NCBI GenBank assembly: GCA_965249895.1
Contig: CBDFNC010000005.1
Span: 2,356,001-2,420,000 of the forward strand
Source: CBDFNC01 sp965249895
GTDB lineage: Bacteria > Pseudomonadota > Gammaproteobacteria > Enterobacterales > CBDFNC01
Direction of reading: 5' to 3'
Length of the DNA stretch: 64,000 nucleotides
This document shows, one piece after another, positions 9,317 through 18,070 of the stretch; the stretch's first letter is position 1, and every line of letters begins with the position of its first letter. Position numbers and translations under genes: made by a program. The notes beneath the pieces are model-generated. The model was not told the DNA's origin. It ran no database searches and saw only the letters and a program-made list of their open reading frames with translations.

Positions 9317-10099
9317 TTATTGCGCCGTCCAGGCCCCATCCATTGGTAAAGATGAACCAGTAATGCTGCGAGCATTATCACTACACAAAAATAAAATAAA
9401 CTCTCCAATTTGACGTGGCTCCATCATTTCTGGCAAAGGTTGTTTAGCTGTTACCAGGTTATACTTGGCCTGGTCAAAATCTAACTGTTGCTTCTTTGCT
9501 ATATCATTAATTTGATTATTAATTAATGGCGTATCGACCCAACCAGGACAAATAGCATTGGCGGTAATTCCTTTTTCCGCACACTCCAGAGCGACTACTT
9601 TAGTTAAACCAACAATGCCATGCTTTGCAGCACAATAGGCTGACTTATTAACCGATCCTACTAACCCATGAACTGAGGCAATATTTATTATACGCCCCCA
9701 TTTATTTTCCATCATACCGGGTATCGATTTTTGAATAGTGTGAAAAGCAGCACTTAAATTTATAGCGATAATTGCGTTCCATTTATTTTCTGGAAAGGTA
9801 TCCACACCTTCGGTATGTTGAATGCCTGCATTGTTGATCAATATATCGACACCACCCATTTCATTAATTGCTTTATCCATAAATTTAGATATAGCTTGAG
9901 ATTCCATTAAATTAGTGTTGTCGAATAACGTTTTAACATCGTAATTTTTGGTAAACTCTTGTGCTAACGAAACACCTTCAGCTTCATCCATCAGGCCGTG
10001 TAATACCAAGTTAATACCTTGCTCTGCCAATACATGAGCGGTAGCTAAACCAATACCACTGGTAGAACCTGTAATTAGAGCTGTTTTACCTTTCAACAT
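9317..10099 (-). CDS. 3-hydroxybutyrate dehydrogenase (SDR family)
   Basis: A 260-residue short-chain dehydrogenase that would interconvert D-3-hydroxybutyrate and acetoacetate with NAD. It shows the Rossmann motif TGSTSGIGLA (about 10-19), NNAG, catalytic Ser and the YCAAK pair (Tyr-x3-Lys), then NAICPGWVDTPL, which is typical of BdhA/HbdH. GGGAG lies upstream of ATG 10099. With the CoA-transferase upstream this fits a poly-hydroxybutyrate breakdown route: hydroxybutyrate to acetoacetate to acetoacetyl-CoA. The PHB synthesis genes phaB-phaA lie 10 kb away. Confidence 0.88.
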   Translation of the reverse strand: MLKGKTALITGSTSGIGLATAHVLAEQGINLVLHGLMDEAEGVSLAQEFTKNYDVKTLFDNTNLMESQAISKFMDKAINEMGGVDILINNAGIQHTEGVDTFPENKWNAIIAINLSAAFHTIQKSIPGMMENKWGRIINIASVHGLVGSVNKSAYCAAKHGIVGLTKVVALECAEKGITANAICPGWVDTPLINNQINDIAKKQQLDFDQAKYNLVTAKQPLPEMMEPRQIGEFILFLCSDNARSITGSSLPMDGAWTAQ

Positions 10100-10133
10100 A
10101 CTTATCTCTCCCTTTTAAAAACTTTAATAAATA

Positions 10134-10676
10134 TCAAAATGAAATAGCTGTTAAGTTACCCGTTTGCTGACGTAAGATTTCCACCTCTTGCTGTACGTCG
10201 TCACGTAACTCCCAGTCATCCACTCGGATCAGGCGCTCACTATCGACTAAAATAATGCCGGACTTGGCATAAAGCCTGTCTTCAAACAGACGCTGCATCT
10301 GCTCAATACAAGCTTCATGTATTCCTTTACCCTTCATCACTTTGAACAGCGCCAAAATGTAAGGGGAAAAAGCCGGGATAAATACACTGGCTTTGGTCAC
10401 CAAGGCTTTACATACGCAAACCCAGGTGCCACCCGGACATTTTTCATTTAATATGTTTGCGGTTTCATGCAAATGCGCTTTTGCGCGCCCCAATGTACCC
10501 TCATGGTAAATAGGATAGGTAGTTGTGGGACCGACATAGGAGTACGCTACTGTCTTACAGTCTTGAGTCAGCACATCGGCCGCCAGCAGTTCATCTATCC
10601 AGTTTTCCCCGCCCATCACCTTAATCGTGATCTCGATATCCTGTTCGGACGAGGACTCGATAGTCATCTGCTCCAT
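10134..10676 (-). pseudogene. FabV-type trans-2-enoyl reductase, C-terminal fragment
   Basis: 180 residues matching only the part of FabV/Ter (about 400 residues) that follows the NAD-binding fold: TIKVMGGENW, VAYSYVGPTTTYPIY, KGIHEACIEQMQRLFEDRLY and RVDDWELRDDVQ. The catalytic pair Tyr-x8-Lys (YHEGTLGRAK) is intact, but the first ~200 residues with the dinucleotide-binding Rossmann fold are absent, and the C-terminus ends about 30 residues early. An in-frame TGA lies 10-12 bases upstream of ATG 10676, so the frame cannot be extended. It is separated from the CoA-transferase by a terminator. It is either a decayed gene or a repurposed domain; the long clean frame is unusual for simple decay. 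Confidence 0.7.
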
Positions 10677-10749
10677 GGCGCCTTTTTCAATATTTATCGT
10701 GGGAGCACACAGTGGCTCGCCTACGGTTTTTTCTCTAAATCATCCGTTT

Positions 10750-10794
10750 ACAGCAAAAATCTTTGTGTCCAACGACTTGGCCGCTGGACACAAA
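10750..10794 (-). terminator. Rho-independent terminator of the CoA-transferase gene
   Basis: A perfect 10-bp stem (10785-10794 with 10762-10771, TTTGTGTCCA and complement) has a 13-base loop and, read on the minus strand, is followed by GATTTTTG. It lies 6 bases after the CoA-transferase stop. Confidence 0.75.
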
Positions 10795-10799
10795 CTCTA

Positions 10800-12380
10800 T
10801 TAAGCAACCCTGGTTAGCGGGGCTTTTAATGACAGTCCCATTAATTCATCATGAAAAATACGACTGTCCATTAGCTTCAGGTTTGGCGAAATTTGTGGAA
10901 CAAAGTCCATCTTATGCAGCACATCTCTTTCCAGGTCGACACCCGGTGCAATCTCGATCAGTTCCAGTCCCTGCTCCACCATGCGAAAGACGGCGCGTTC
11001 GGTAATGTACAACACAGGTTTATGATTCTTTCTAGCCAAATCAGCCGAGAAGGTGATTTGCTGCACTTTGTTGATAAATTTACTTATACTGCCATCTTGC
11101 ACTATATTGAGCTTGCCGTCCGCCACCTCAATTTTTTGTTTACCGGCAGTAAAAGTGCCACAGAAAAACACCTCTTTGGCATTTTGGGTAATATTGATAA
11201 AGCCGCCACAGCCGGCAATTTTGCTGCCAAACCGGGAAACATTTAAGTCCCCTTTGACATCACATTGCGCTAACCCTAAAAACGCCTGATCCAGACCGCC
11301 CCCGTCATAGAAATCAAATTGCTGATCTTGGGTAATAATGGCTTCAGGATAACTGCTTGCGCCAAAACTTAAGCTGCCCGCGGGCGTACCACCAATAGCG
11401 CCAGGCTCCACCGTCAGGATCATTTTATCCGTTACACCTTCTTCATCTGCCACATCTGCTACCCCTTCCGGCACACCTATGCCGAGGTTTAAGATAGCCT
11501 GTTCTTTCAGTTCAAAGGCAGCACGGCGGGCAACGATTTTTTTCGCGTCTAGCCGGTGAAACTCCGGGTCTTTTCCGACCTCTTTTAGCCCGCGCCCGAC
11601 AAAGCTGTCATCATGAGCGACACCAAAGGTTTGCATATGGTATTCCGCTTCGCTAGCCACCACCACGGCATCCACCAGGATGCCGGGGATTTTCACGCTG
11701 TGTGGGTCAAGTACACCATTTTTTACCATTTTCTTGACCTGCACTATTACCTTGCCACCCTGATTCTTTACAGCCTGGGCAGCTGCCAGGTTTTCCAATA
11801 CCAGACACTCATCTTCCATGGTTATATTGCCGTTTTCATCCGATGTGGTGCCGCGTAAGATGGCAAAATCTGCAGGCAAGCGTTTATAAAATAGATACTC
11901 TTCACCATCGATGGGCAGCAATCTCACCCAGTCCTCTTTGGTGGATTCATTGATTTTCCCGCCTTCAACCCTTGGGTCAACAAAGGTCCCCAGCCCCACA
12001 TGGCTGATGGTGCCAGGTTTACCCGCTGCGGTATCCCTGAGCAGTTGGGTTATTACTCCCTGAGGCAAGTTGTAACCCTGAATTTTATTGTCCACCGCCA
12101 ACTTTTGCAGCTTAGGGATCAACCCCCAATGGCCACCGATAGCCGCCTTAACCATGCCCTCGTGGGCAAGATGGTTCACCGCTTTTTCTTTGCTATCACC
12201 CTGACCAGCCGCAAAAACATAAGTCAGGTCTCTGGGCGAACCAGTTTCCATAAAGCGTTGTCCCAAGGCTTCTTCAATTTCCTCCGGCACCACGGCGCCG
12301 ATAAATCCACCAAGAATTACGGCGCTATTATCTGAAATCATTTCGACGGCTTGTTTAGCGGTGACAACATCAACTCTCAT
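10800..12380 (-). CDS. Acyl-CoA:acetate/3-ketoacid CoA-transferase (YdiF/propionate CoA-transferase type)
   Basis: A 526-residue single-chain class I CoA-transferase containing both alpha- and beta-type halves. GGFIGAVVPEEIEEAL near the N-terminus is the CoA-site glycine-rich segment; LTVEPGAIGGTPAG carries the catalytic Glu that forms the glutamyl-CoA thioester; NLGIGVPEGVADVADEE precedes it. It transfers CoA between short-chain acyl-CoA and free acid, probably activating acetoacetate or propionate in this PHB-related setting. AGGAG lies at good spacing before ATG 12380. It is followed by a clear terminator. Confidence 0.87.
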   Translation of the reverse strand: MRVDVVTAKQAVEMISDNSAVILGGFIGAVVPEEIEEALGQRFMETGSPRDLTYVFAAGQGDSKEKAVNHLAHEGMVKAAIGGHWGLIPKLQKLAVDNKIQGYNLPQGVITQLLRDTAAGKPGTISHVGLGTFVDPRVEGGKINESTKEDWVRLLPIDGEEYLFYKRLPADFAILRGTTSDENGNITMEDECLVLENLAAAQAVKNQGGKVIVQVKKMVKNGVLDPHSVKIPGILVDAVVVASEAEYHMQTFGVAHDDSFVGRGLKEVGKDPEFHRLDAKKIVARRAAFELKEQAILNLGIGVPEGVADVADEEGVTDKMILTVEPGAIGGTPAGSLSFGASSYPEAIITQDQQFDFYDGGGLDQAFLGLAQCDVKGDLNVSRFGSKIAGCGGFINITQNAKEVFFCGTFTAGKQKIEVADGKLNIVQDGSISKFINKVQQITFSADLARKNHKPVLYITERAVFRMVEQGLELIEIAPGVDLERDVLHKMDFVPQISPNLKLMDSRIFHDELMGLSLKAPLTRVA

Positions 12381-12731
12381 TTTGCTCTCCTGAAATATAA
12401 AAAAATTAGGTGAACAAAATTTTTACGGCATCGGTGTTCAACCTTTCTAATGAGCTCATTCTAACCACTGTTGATATAAGAGGTTAGGAGCAATAAAGGG
12501 AAACAAAATTGCGTATTAGGGATAATAAATAACCATTTAAATACAATGAGTTATATAACAATCACTCGAAAGTTATTAACATAATCCGGGGCGATTACAT
12601 CAATCAACACAATAATAGGAAAGATACTTCACTGATAGCTTAAATATTTTTTGCCAATAACACTTTTAAGCGAAACATTTTTCCATTGCCTCGGTCTTAA
12701 CAAAGACATCAATGGAGCTGGGTAGCACTTA
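12381..12731. other. Divergent intergenic region
   Basis: An AT-rich 351-bp spacer that must hold promoters for the CoA-transferase (minus) and the hydrolase (plus). I see no convincing operator palindrome, terminator or small gene in it. Confidence 0.4.
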
Positions 12732-13553
12732 ATGTTTCAACTGCAAAAGGAAACGCTGGTCTTAATCGGGATTTTATTTGCTTTGGGGATCCTTTGTTAC
12801 AAGGGTGTATCGGCTCAACCGACCAAGTTTGACTCCAACTTTTACTTAGTTGGACAAAAGCAATTACGTTATCTGATTAACGGTAACCGGGATGCAGATT
12901 ACAGGATAATATTTGTTCATGGCACGCCGGGTGAAGCCGAAGGTTACGCAGGTTATTTATCACACCCAGGCTTGCAGCAAGCTGCAGAGCTTATATCCGT
13001 AGACCGGCTGGGGTTTGGGTTATCTCACCCAAAAATAGAAACCTCGCTAAAGAGCCAGGCTGAATCCATTATACCTTTATTAAACACAGACAAAAAAGTC
13101 ATCGTAGTGGGCCACTCACTGGGGGGCTCTATCGCGGCTCGGCTGGCGATGGAGCAGCCTGTGCAGCTGGATTCGGTGGTATTAATTTCATCATCACTGG
13201 ACCCTTCTCAAGAGGAGCCACGATGGTATAACTGGGTGACAGACTGGCCAGTGATCAATTGGTTTGTACCGGAGAAATTTTTGAAGGCCAACCGGGAGAT
13301 ACAAGGACTCGCATCTGAATTGGAACTTATGTTGCCTTTGTGGGAAAACATCCAATCCAGGGTTCATATCATTCACGGCACACAAGACAAGTTGGCCTAT
13401 TTTGCCAATGCAGAATTTGCTCGCAACGCACTAAAGGGTAAGAAAGTATCTCTTAATGCGTTGCCTGAAGGAGGCCACTTTATTTTATGGGAGGAAGTCG
13501 GCTTGATCGTGGCGGATTTAACCCGGCTAATGGGTGAAAATCGGCTAGAATAA
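12732..13553 (+). CDS. Alpha/beta hydrolase, membrane-anchored
   Basis: 273 residues. One N-terminal hydrophobic helix (about 8-25) acts as an uncleaved anchor or signal. It is followed by the alpha/beta hydrolase fold with oxyanion-hole segment FVHGTPGE (about 61), nucleophile elbow GHSLGG (Ser about 128), catalytic Asp in HGTQDKLAY and His in EGGHFILWEE. The triad is complete, so an active esterase/lipase-like enzyme facing the periplasm is likely. Substrate unknown. It runs convergent to the broken histidine kinase, with only one base between stops. Confidence 0.8.
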   Translation: MFQLQKETLVLIGILFALGILCYKGVSAQPTKFDSNFYLVGQKQLRYLINGNRDADYRIIFVHGTPGEAEGYAGYLSHPGLQQAAELISVDRLGFGLSHPKIETSLKSQAESIIPLLNTDKKVIVVGHSLGGSIAARLAMEQPVQLDSVVLISSSLDPSQEEPRWYNWVTDWPVINWFVPEKFLKANREIQGLASELELMLPLWENIQSRVHIIHGTQDKLAYFANAEFARNALKGKKVSLNALPEGGHFILWEEVGLIVADLTRLMGENRLE

Positions 13554-13554
13554 T

Positions 13555-14340
13555 CTAACTTGGCTTAAAGCAGGCCCCCTGCTCTGGTTCCAAACTCAAT
13601 TCGATACGACCCTGTAAAGATCCCAACATGACAGTGACCAGGGCCAGCCCAAGTCCATAGCCGGATGTGGTCCGGCTTTGATCAACGCTGTACAAACGCC
13701 TGAAAATAAGTTCATGGTGCTCTTTGGCAATGCCGACTCCGATATCTTTCACCTTGATAAACACCTCACCTTCTTTCTCCTGTCCGTATATCAGTGATAT
13801 ATGGTCGCCTTTTCGGCTGTATTTTATGGTGTTATCCAGCAGATTAATTAAAATTTGGGTTAACCGGCTTGGCTCCGTTTCAAGATAGAACTGCTCAAGC
13901 CCATGGATGGAAATTGTAACCCCCGCATCCTCCGACAACTCGTCATACCAATCCGCTACCCCTGCGACAAACTCGGCAAATTCCAACTGCCGGGTCTGTA
14001 ATACATAATTCCCCGCCGTCTAATCATTGATTTTCATCACGGTCGTCAGCATGTTATTGGCTTGCAACGCCGATTCGGCACAATCGGATAACGAGTTTTG
14101 CATTTGTCTTTTTAATTCTGTGTCCTGCGCCTGACGGGTTAAGGCCGTTTCTGTCGCCAGCATAATCCGGGATAGCGGCGTCCTGAGATCATGAGCTATG
14201 GTATCCAGGGTATTTCCCATGCTCAAAATGAGCTGCTTTAACCCCTCAAGCAATCCGTTCACACTGAGATCTAATGCGCCTAAATCACCCCGTGCGACAT
14301 CATAATCAGCGATCCGCTCCAACGAACCACAGCTGGCCAA
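13555..14340 (-). pseudogene. Sensor histidine kinase, truncated and with an in-frame stop
   Basis: A single reading frame holds the end of a HAMP-like linker, a HisKA dimerisation helix with DTIAHDLRTPLSRIM (phospho-His), then TAG at 14020-14022 after VMKIND, and continues as NYVLQTRQLEFAEFV into a HATPase domain with LINLLDNTIKYS (N box), VKDIGVGIAKEH (G1) and GYGLGLALV (G2). The periplasmic sensor and first membrane helix are missing; TGA lies just upstream. No partner response regulator remains. The clean frame on both sides of the TAG suggests recent nonsense, but the missing N-terminus shows it was already broken. Confidence 0.8.
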
Positions 14341-14613
14341 TTGACGTCATCACTTTTCCTCAATAAAACCTAAAAGGTATTTTCACAACCCATCAAATAA
14401 CGGTTCTAAGGGTAACCATTGTTGCGCCCTTTGAGTACATAAGCTGTGAAGCACAGGCATACCCTGATTGGGGTAAGTGCAAATTTAATACCTCTATACT
14501 TTACTGGAGACTTAAAGGCTTATATCGATTAAGCCGTTTGCATCTTAAAAAAGCTAACAATGCTTTCCTGAAAAGCGTCGTAACCAAGGTTGATCCAGAA
14601 AGCACTATAGCGC

Positions 14614-16407
14614 TTGTTTTATCAGGAGGGCCGGGAAAGTGCCAACGAGCTCCATAAATTCCGAAAGCGTCGGTTAGTATTACTCACCTTAATTATGTCG
14701 GCCTTTATCACGATTTCCGCTGGCGTTGTTTTGGTCGAGTTTTATCTGGTCTCATACGAAAAGCAACGCCAAAGCCTGACCGAACTGGTCCAAACTCAGG
14801 CCAACCTTATCGACGCAATTTCTCGATTTGACCGTCAACATAGCGACGATGTAAACCCTAAAGGGTGGAAATACGCCACTCTAAGCCAACTTGTCGATAC
14901 TTACCTTAGTCATGAACAATTAGGTGGCACAGGAGAAATAACCTTAGGTAAACGTGAAGGAGACAGGATCCTATTTTTGATCCGGAGCAGGCAAATTGAC
15001 CCCACAGAGCTGCAATACATCCCGCTGGACTCTACCCTGGCGGAGCCAATGCGGTTGGCCCTTAGCGGAAAAACAGGAACCGTAATCGGCAGCGATTACC
15101 GGGGAATTAACGTTCTGGCCGCTTACGCACCATTGAAAGAGCTCGAATGGGGAATTGTAGCCAAAGTTGCTGTATCGGATATTCGCGCACCACTAATCCA
15201 CGTTAGCATTATATGCGCTTTTATTTCTCTCGCACTAATAACCCTGGGCGCCTGGCTATTTCACCGGATATTTGACCCGCAGTTCCACAGGTTGGAAACT
15301 CTGGTTCTCGAACGTACTCGGAGCTTAGAAAAGGAAATAAGCATTCGCCAGCAGGCTGAAGAAAGTTTGAGATCAGTGATATCGTTTTCTAGCCTACGTC
15401 GCCAGCTTGCTGCTAGCGCCAACCAGGCGAGTGACATCCATATCGCTCTGCAGGAAAGCATAGATTTATTATGCAGCCACATGGGATGGCGAGTCGGTCA
15501 CGCCTATTTGCTAACTGGCGAGGAAAATAAAAATGTAGAAAACACAGATATCTGGTACCTAAAAAATACCGAGCATGACAAGTCATTTCGAGATGCAGTT
15601 AACCGAGTGTTTGTTTCCGACGGGGAAGGACTCCCGGATAAAGTAATAAGAGAGGGGAAATATGTTATCCATACCAATACCTCCCATGACTCTGACTTTA
15701 TCTGGGCAACACTATGCAAAGATTTTGGTATGTCGAGCAACCTCACACTTCCCATTTTTACACGCCATAAAGTAGTCGCTGCCATCACATTTTTTTCTGA
15801 CAAGCCAATAACGCTCGGTAAGTTACTGATGCAAACGTTGGACTATTTTACGGAACAATTAGGACGAGTTTTCGAACGTCAACAGATCCAGGAACAAATT
15901 ACTCATATGGCTACCCATGACCCTCTGACAGAGCTTCCCAGTCTTATTTTAGGTAGAGACAGGTTGGCTCAGGCGATTTTAATGGCTCAACGCAAAAAGT
16001 GCCGGGCTGGTTTGATGTTTCTGGAGCTGGATGGGTTTAAATCAATAAACGATATGTATGGCCATGATGCCGGGGATCATTGTCTTAAAGAGTTTGGCTC
16101 ACGCCTGATGTCGAAGCTTCGTGAAACCGATACCATAGCAAGGGTCGGCGGAGATGAGTTTATTATCGTATTAACCGAAATTACAAATCTTAGCGACGCC
16201 AGCCAGATTGCCGAAAAAATTATTGAACTGGTTTCGGTGCCGATTGGTTATATGGGTCACAAGCTAACCCTTGGGGTGAGTATAGGCATCTCACTTTACC
16301 CGGATGACGGCTTTGATGTCAGTCAATTGTTAAAACAAGCGGATCAAGCCATGTATGCCGTTAAAGAGCACGGAAAAAATAGCTTTCGATTCGCGCAAGA
16401 TGATTAG
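14614..16407 (+). CDS. Membrane-anchored GAF-GGDEF diguanylate cyclase
   Basis: 597 residues if TTG 14614 is used. An N-terminal helix after the basic stretch FRKRRLV, a periplasmic Cache-like region (about 45-195), a second helix (about 200-220), a coiled coil, a GAF-like region (about 260-420) and a C-terminal GGDEF domain follow in order. The active motif RVGGDEF is intact, and an RETD inhibitory site lies five residues before it, so the enzyme probably makes c-di-GMP with product feedback. The start is doubtful: TTG 14614 has no ribosome site, CAGGAGG at 14621-14627 has no in-frame start at the right distance, and ATG 14695 would shorten the basic N-terminus. Confidence 0.85.
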   Translation: MFYQEGRESANELHKFRKRRLVLLTLIMSAFITISAGVVLVEFYLVSYEKQRQSLTELVQTQANLIDAISRFDRQHSDDVNPKGWKYATLSQLVDTYLSHEQLGGTGEITLGKREGDRILFLIRSRQIDPTELQYIPLDSTLAEPMRLALSGKTGTVIGSDYRGINVLAAYAPLKELEWGIVAKVAVSDIRAPLIHVSIICAFISLALITLGAWLFHRIFDPQFHRLETLVLERTRSLEKEISIRQQAEESLRSVISFSSLRRQLAASANQASDIHIALQESIDLLCSHMGWRVGHAYLLTGEENKNVENTDIWYLKNTEHDKSFRDAVNRVFVSDGEGLPDKVIREGKYVIHTNTSHDSDFIWATLCKDFGMSSNLTLPIFTRHKVVAAITFFSDKPITLGKLLMQTLDYFTEQLGRVFERQQIQEQITHMATHDPLTELPSLILGRDRLAQAILMAQRKKCRAGLMFLELDGFKSINDMYGHDAGDHCLKEFGSRLMSKLRETDTIARVGGDEFIIVLTEITNLSDASQIAEKIIELVSVPIGYMGHKLTLGVSIGISLYPDDGFDVSQLLKQADQAMYAVKEHGKNSFRFAQDD

Positions 16408-16418
16408 CGTTTGTAACA

Positions 16419-17354
16419 CTAAACCAGCTCTGCTTGCTTACTTTCCAGGCTAATCTCTTCCACCCGCATCAGCAAGTAGTCTTTAAAGTTACGGCAACGG
16501 GCTGGCATCTGCTTTCTGGGTCGATAATAGAGATTTAGGTCAAAGGTGCTGGCCATATACTGCTGTAACAAGGAAACAAACCGTCCCTGCTCCAAGTCTC
16601 CTTTTATTAAGCTATAAGGCAAATAAGCAATGCCCGCTCCCTGTAGCGCAACCCCGCGCAAAATTTCACTGTTATCACACTCCAGAGCATCTGGGATCAC
16701 CACCTGGCTAAATTCATCACCCTGCTGGAATACCCATTTATTTCCACCCACTAAAGTAGAGGCATACAGGCACCTGTGGTTTTTTAAATCCTTGGGATGG
16801 CCCGGCTCTTGATGTTCTAGCAGATAATCAGGGGTACAACACAAGTGCAAAGGTTCGCTGAGCAACGCCCGCTTGACCAACAGGGAGTCTTTTTCCACAT
16901 AACCCTGATAGCTGGCGCTGGCCCGAATGGCAAAATCCACTGTACTGATATGATCCACTTCATAAGGGTTCACATACAAACGAAAATTTACCTTGGGATG
17001 TGACTTCATATATTCACCGACAATGCGGTGTAAATAGCGGGTGGCGAACAAAGGTGTGCTGGCTATTTTAACAGTGCCCTGCTCTTCATTGCTTAAGCTT
17101 TGGATTTCACTACATATTTCTTCTATTTCCAGATGTACTTCCGAAAACCGGTCGTAAAGCTTAACCCCGGCTTGGGTCGGCACCACCTGACGAGTGCTGC
17201 GCTTTAACAGGCTAACCCCCATTTTTTCTTCCAGCTCCAAGATCCAGCGGCTGCCAGCGGACGCTGAGATACCGTATTCTTTCGCCGCCTCGCTGAATGA
17301 TCCGAAACGTACCACATACACAAAAAAGACAATCTTATCCAACATAGAAGGCAC
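16419..17354 (-). CDS. LysR-family transcriptional regulator
   Basis: 311 residues. An N-terminal winged helix (FVYVVRFGSFSEAAKEYGIS, then ASAGSRWILELEEKMGVSLL) precedes a LysR substrate-binding domain (about 90-295). The target is unknown because neither neighbour is divergently oriented: GGDEF is convergent, and the upstream 700 bp hold only relics. It may have regulated the lost TonB-receptor gene whose tail lies at 17.6-17.8 kb. Confidence 0.88.
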   Translation of the reverse strand: MPSMLDKIVFFVYVVRFGSFSEAAKEYGISASAGSRWILELEEKMGVSLLKRSTRQVVPTQAGVKLYDRFSEVHLEIEEICSEIQSLSNEEQGTVKIASTPLFATRYLHRIVGEYMKSHPKVNFRLYVNPYEVDHISTVDFAIRASASYQGYVEKDSLLVKRALLSEPLHLCCTPDYLLEHQEPGHPKDLKNHRCLYASTLVGGNKWVFQQGDEFSQVVIPDALECDNSEILRGVALQGAGIAYLPYSLIKGDLEQGRFVSLLQQYMASTFDLNLYYRPRKQMPARCRNFKDYLLMRVEEISLESKQAELV

Positions 17355-17465
17355 CCTGTTCCAGAAAACAGGATCGATTATATTTTGAGAATAAGGTTAA
17401 TAGCCAGTTGAAAATAGAAGGAGTTTGATCTGAGGGTGTCTGTCTGAAAGCATCCCTGCCTATAT

Positions 17466-17603
17466 TCATCTAATGTCAGGCAACTCTGGTGGTGGCCCGC
17501 AGCTCTTATCCGATTGATTATCCAGGCCGTAACCAGGTACATAAGCACCCATGCCAAACTCCAGTTTGGCGCCTTCAGCGAGATCAATTTGTTTGGCTGA
17601 CAC
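17466..17603 (-). other. Possible small exported-protein relic
   Basis: A 45-codon frame from GTG 17603 to TGA 17466 encodes AEGAKLEFGMGAYVPGYGLD. A short hydrophobic stretch lies upstream in the same frame without a start codon. It looks like the beginning of an outer-membrane protein cut off after about 45 residues, next to another outer-membrane relic on the plus strand. Expression is doubtful. Confidence 0.25.
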
Positions 17604-17618
17604 ACTTGTTACCAGTAG

Positions 17619-17810
17619 GGAAGTGTTAAATTGGCTTCTGCTATTGTTTTTGACTTAAATATCACTTATCAATTAGGTCCATGGACTGCAATTTTGACAG
17701 TTCAAAATTTGGGTGATAAGGGATACGTAGAATCGGCATTTTTCAATAGTGCAGTTACCTCTTTTGGTGCACCACGTCACGCGTTTTTGAACATTCTTTA
17801 CGACTTTTAA
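17619..17810 (+). pseudogene. TonB-dependent receptor, C-terminal relic
   Basis: The frame opens after a stop at 17616-17618 and ends at TAA 17808-17810. It encodes VFDLNITYQLGPWTAILTVQ, then NLGDKGYVESAFF and a C-terminal FLNILYDF. A strand-turn pattern, the NLxDKxY box and a terminal Phe are characteristic of the last three strands of TonB receptors. The other ~600 residues are gone. Confidence 0.65.
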
Positions 17811-17820
17811 TGACTGACTT

Positions 17821-17897
17821 TAGATCGAGTAGGAGGTGAGATTACTATCACCGCCCTCTCACACCACCGGGCATACGGTTCTTTACCACGGCGGTTC
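17821..17897 (-). other. Structured RNA-like segment, possible group II intron 3'-end relic
   Basis: Positions 17848-17860 and 17827-17839 form a 13-position stem (11 paired) with an 8-base loop when read on the minus strand, preceded by ACCGTATGCCCGGTGGTGTG. This sequence style resembles segments found with bacterial group II introns, from memory only. There is no reverse transcriptase. It lies between the receptor relic and the MATE gene. Confidence 0.3.
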
Positions 17898-18070
17898 GTA
17901 GAGTACATTTGAATCGATGGTAATTCTCCATCAGAGTATAAGGGAATAAGTATAAATATATCATGCAATTAAATACCAAAGAGGTGAAGAGAGTAGAGAG
18001 TATTATTTTAAATAATTCTATAATCCATTTGAACAATGAACAATGAACAAACAGGTAGTTGGTATAGTAT

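Noticed and set aside
17378..17605. 75-codon minus-strand ORF beside the LysR gene
   Set aside because: No ribosome site and no plausible composition; a different frame of the same strand looks more protein-like.
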